From NCBI GenBank assembly GCA_903903715.1, contig CAIUZX010000148.1, positions 1 to 7,711 of the forward strand: a stretch of DNA of 7,711 bases, given 5' to 3'. This DNA is from an uncultured Caulobacterales bacterium. Lineage in GTDB: Bacteria > Pseudomonadota > Alphaproteobacteria > Caulobacterales > Caulobacteraceae. Below the pieces are notes generated by a model, which had not been told where the DNA came from, did no database searches, and saw only the letters and a program-made list of their open reading frames with translations. Below, in pieces: positions 6,188-7,711 of the stretch (position 1 is its first letter; each line of letters begins with the position of its first letter). The position numbers and the translations under genes were made by a program.

Positions 6188-6261
6188 CGGACAAGCCTTC
6201 GAGCCTCCACATGACGCGCCGGACCGATCTGCGGCGGTTAATCTGGAGCTTAGGGTAGGAC
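6188..6261 (+). promoter_or_regulatory. Short spacer before the dehydrogenase gene, no clear promoter
   Basis: TTGACG at 6184-6189, overlapping the stop codon of the adaptor gene, is a good -35 sequence, but the bases 17-18 further on (CCACAT/CACATG) make a poor -10. AGGG at 6252-6255, six bases before the ATG at 6262, serves as the ribosome-binding site. No terminator-like hairpin follows the exporter operon, so read-through into the dehydrogenase gene is possible. Confidence 0.3.
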
Positions 6262-7170
6262 ATGTCTGACGAAATCCGTTTTGACGGCAAGGTGGCCATT
6301 GTGACAGGCGCCGGCGGCGGCCTGGGCAGGCAGCACGCCCCCGAACTCGCACGCCGCGGCGCCAAGGTGGTCATCAACGATCTCGGCGGCTCCGTGGACG
6401 GATCGGGCGGATCGTCCGGCGCTGCCGACAAGGTCGTCGAAGAGATCAAGGCGATGGGCGGCGAGGCGATCGCCAACGGCTCCTCCGTGACCGATGACGC
6501 CGGCGTCAAGCACATGGTCGAACAGACCATGGACGCGTTCGGCCGGATCGACATCCTCATCGCCAACGCAGGCATCCTCCGCGACAAGTCGTTTTCCAAG
6601 ATGGAGATCGCTGACGTCGAAGTCGTGCTGGACGTCCACGTGATGGGCACCATCAAGCCGACAAAGGCGGTATGGGAGATCATGAAGGCCCAAAACTATG
6701 GGCGGATCGTGGTCACGACCTCCTCGACCGGTCTCTACGGCAATTTCGGCCAGACCAACTATGGCGCGGCCAAGCTCGGCCTCGTGGGCTTCATGAACAC
6801 GCTGAAGCTCGAAGGTCAGAAGAACAACATCAAGGTCAACGCCATCAGCCCGGTCGCGGCGACGCGCATGACGGAAAACCTGATGCCGCCAGAAATGTTG
6901 GAAAAGCTCCGTCCAGAATTCGTCACCCCGGGCGTGGTCTACCTCGTGTCGGAAGACGCGCCGACCGGCGTCGTATTGACCGCCGGAGCTGGCGTGTTCG
7001 CGACCGCCAAGATCTTCGAGACCGAAGGCGTCTATCTCGGCGACGGCGCGCTTTCCGTGGAAGCGGTGCGCGATCATTGGGCGCAGATTGAAGACCAGTC
7101 CGGTCAGCAGGCCTACTTCCAGGGCGGCGAACAGACAGGCAAGTTCTTCAAGAAGATGTCCGGCGGCTGA
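6262..7170 (+). CDS. Short-chain dehydrogenase, HSD17B4/MFE-2-type 3-hydroxyacyl-CoA dehydrogenase family
   Basis: The protein has 302 residues. The Rossmann cofactor motif is TGAGGGLG (15-22), followed by VVINDLGG with Asp40, which favours NAD(H). NAG lies at 102-104, and the catalytic Ser154 is followed by Tyr167 and Lys171 in the YxxxK pattern (NYGAAKLG). Long stretches match the dehydrogenase domain of peroxisomal multifunctional enzyme type 2: NDLGG, DKVVEEIKAMGG, DAFGRIDILIANAGILRDKSF, GRIVVTTSSTGLYGNFGQ and the late LTAGAGVFATAKIF segment. That domain oxidises 3-hydroxyacyl-CoA during beta-oxidation. Here it stands alone, without the hydratase-2 and SCP2 domains of the eukaryotic protein, as is common in Proteobacteria. 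The natural substrate (fatty acyl-CoA, steroid or aromatic side chain) is unknown. It lies 74 bases after the exporter operon, with no proof of a functional link. Confidence 0.93.
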   Translation: MSDEIRFDGKVAIVTGAGGGLGRQHAPELARRGAKVVINDLGGSVDGSGGSSGAADKVVEEIKAMGGEAIANGSSVTDDAGVKHMVEQTMDAFGRIDILIANAGILRDKSFSKMEIADVEVVLDVHVMGTIKPTKAVWEIMKAQNYGRIVVTTSSTGLYGNFGQTNYGAAKLGLVGFMNTLKLEGQKNNIKVNAISPVAATRMTENLMPPEMLEKLRPEFVTPGVVYLVSEDAPTGVVLTAGAGVFATAKIFETEGVYLGDGALSVEAVRDHWAQIEDQSGQQAYFQGGEQTGKFFKKMSGG

Positions 7171-7179
7171 TCCGGCGAC

Positions 7180-7204
7180 GGACGGGGCGTAAACTGCCCC
7201 GTCC
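7180..7204 (+). terminator. GC-rich hairpin after the dehydrogenase gene, probable terminator
   Basis: A perfect nine-pair stem, GGACGGGGC (7180-7188) with GCCCCGTCC (7196-7204), encloses a seven-base loop GTAAACT. It starts ten bases after the stop codon. The following bases are TCTACCCTTG, so the usual run of U is poor; termination may be partial or need Rho. Its position between two plus-strand genes fits an end of transcript. Confidence 0.65.
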
Positions 7205-7245
7205 TCTACCCTTGAGGACGCGCCCGCTTGACGCCTTTGAACGCC

Positions 7246-7711
7246 ATGAAAGGCCCGGCTTCACCGGGAGGGGTGAACCCCAGGTTCGCTCAACTGGCGC
7301 CGATCGCCGTCGCCAGCGCCCTCTTCATGGATTTCATCGACTCGACCGCCCTGTCGACGGCGCTGCCAACCCTGGCGCTGGCCTTTCACTCCGACCCCAT
7401 CCATCTCAAGCTCTGCCTGACCAGCTACATCATGGCGCTGGCCGTCTTCACGCCCGCCAGCGGTTGGGTGGCGGACCGATACGGCGCCAAGCGGGTGTTT
7501 CTGCTGGCCATGTCGATCTTCCTGGCCGGCTCCATCGCCTGCGCCCTTTCCCGCACGCTACCGCAGCTTGTCGCCGCCAGGATCCTCCAAGGCGCGGGAG
7601 GCGCAATGATGACGCCTGTGGGCCGTCTGATCGTGGTCGGGTCGGCCCCGAGGGAGCGGCTGGTCTCAGCCATGGCCGCTTTCTCCATGCCGGCCCTCGT
7701 TGGTCCGATGA
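7246..7711 (+). CDS. DHA2-family MFS transporter (EmrB/HsrA-like), N-terminal part
   Basis: The gene runs off the window, leaving 155 residues that cover roughly the first four membrane helices and the start of the fifth. TM1 holds LFMDFIDSTALSTALPTLA (27-45), the DHA2 form of the acidic TM1 motif. Motif A is GWVADRYGAKRV (73-84) in the TM2-TM3 loop. Motif B is ARILQGAGGAMMTPVGR (111-127) in TM4. A conserved PRERLVSAM turn leads into TM5 (ALVGPM), which would hold the antiporter motif. These match 14-TM proton-driven drug/metabolite exporters, most closely the HsrA/YieO group as I recall it. The ATG at 7246 lacks a good ribosome-binding site. An in-frame TTG at 7228 has GAGGA at 7214-7218, so the protein may be six residues longer. 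A GTG at 7273 is a third option, but its GGGAGG sits too close. The substrate is unknown. Confidence 0.9.
   Translation, partial: MKGPASPGGVNPRFAQLAPIAVASALFMDFIDSTALSTALPTLALAFHSDPIHLKLCLTSYIMALAVFTPASGWVADRYGAKRVFLLAMSIFLAGSIACALSRTLPQLVAARILQGAGGAMMTPVGRLIVVGSAPRERLVSAMAAFSMPALVGPM

Noticed and set aside
6250..7077. Minus-strand open frame (275 codons) opposite the dehydrogenase gene, and another of 237 codons at 5970-6683
   Set aside because: Both are antisense to well-supported genes and show low-complexity composition (His/Asp/Val-rich or Arg/Ser/Pro-rich), as expected from reading codons of a GC-rich gene backwards.
1..7711. CRISPR array, insertion sequence or toxin-antitoxin pair
   Set aside because: I saw no regularly spaced direct repeats, transposase motifs, terminal inverted repeats or small paired genes. 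The base composition looks even throughout.

Overview
This window looks like chromosome of a GC-rich alphaproteobacterium. The best guess is Caulobacterales or a relative, based on codon use, protein similarity recalled from those genomes, and a tRNA-Ser gene that encodes its own CCA end. The genus cannot be fixed from sequence alone. No mobile element, CRISPR array, phage gene or rRNA is visible. The genes are tightly packed, and the longest stretch without a gene is under 200 bases.

Layout. (1) Positions 3-395 (+) hold the C-terminal end of a dicarboxylate/amino acid:cation symporter (GltP/DctA family). (2) Positions 440-531 (+) are tRNA-Ser(GCT), with a convincing sigma-70-like promoter just upstream. 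(3) Positions 549-3146 (-) hold a probable three-gene transcription unit: a concentrative nucleoside transporter, then a glutathione S-transferase-like protein, then a chorismate-lyase-like (UbiC/UTRA fold) protein that ends only 17 bases from the tRNA on the opposite strand. (4) Positions 3147-3334 are a divergent intergenic region with an 8-bp inverted repeat and a palindrome. (5) Positions 3335-6187 (+) hold an ABC exporter operon (permease, ATPase, HlyD-type membrane fusion protein) with DevBCA/MacAB-type architecture and no outer-membrane component in view. (6) Positions 6262-7170 (+) hold a short-chain dehydrogenase closely resembling the dehydrogenase domain of HSD17B4/multifunctional enzyme type 2, followed by a strong GC hairpin. 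(7) From 7246 (+) to the window edge is the start of a 14-TM DHA2-type MFS exporter.

Functionally this is mostly transport: one dicarboxylate/amino-acid carrier, one nucleoside carrier, one tripartite-type ABC exporter and one drug-type MFS pump, alongside two enzymes of detoxification or lipid metabolism. The ABC exporter genes are clearly one system, with a 4-base overlap followed by a 4-base gap. The nucleoside transporter, GST and lyase-like genes are linked only by orientation and short spacing, so a shared pathway is not established.

Nothing here convincingly amounts to an undescribed system. The points most worth checking are the altered substrate-site residues of the nucleoside transporter, the unknown cargo and missing outer-membrane partner of the ABC exporter, and the uncharacterised, possibly exported, lyase-like protein.
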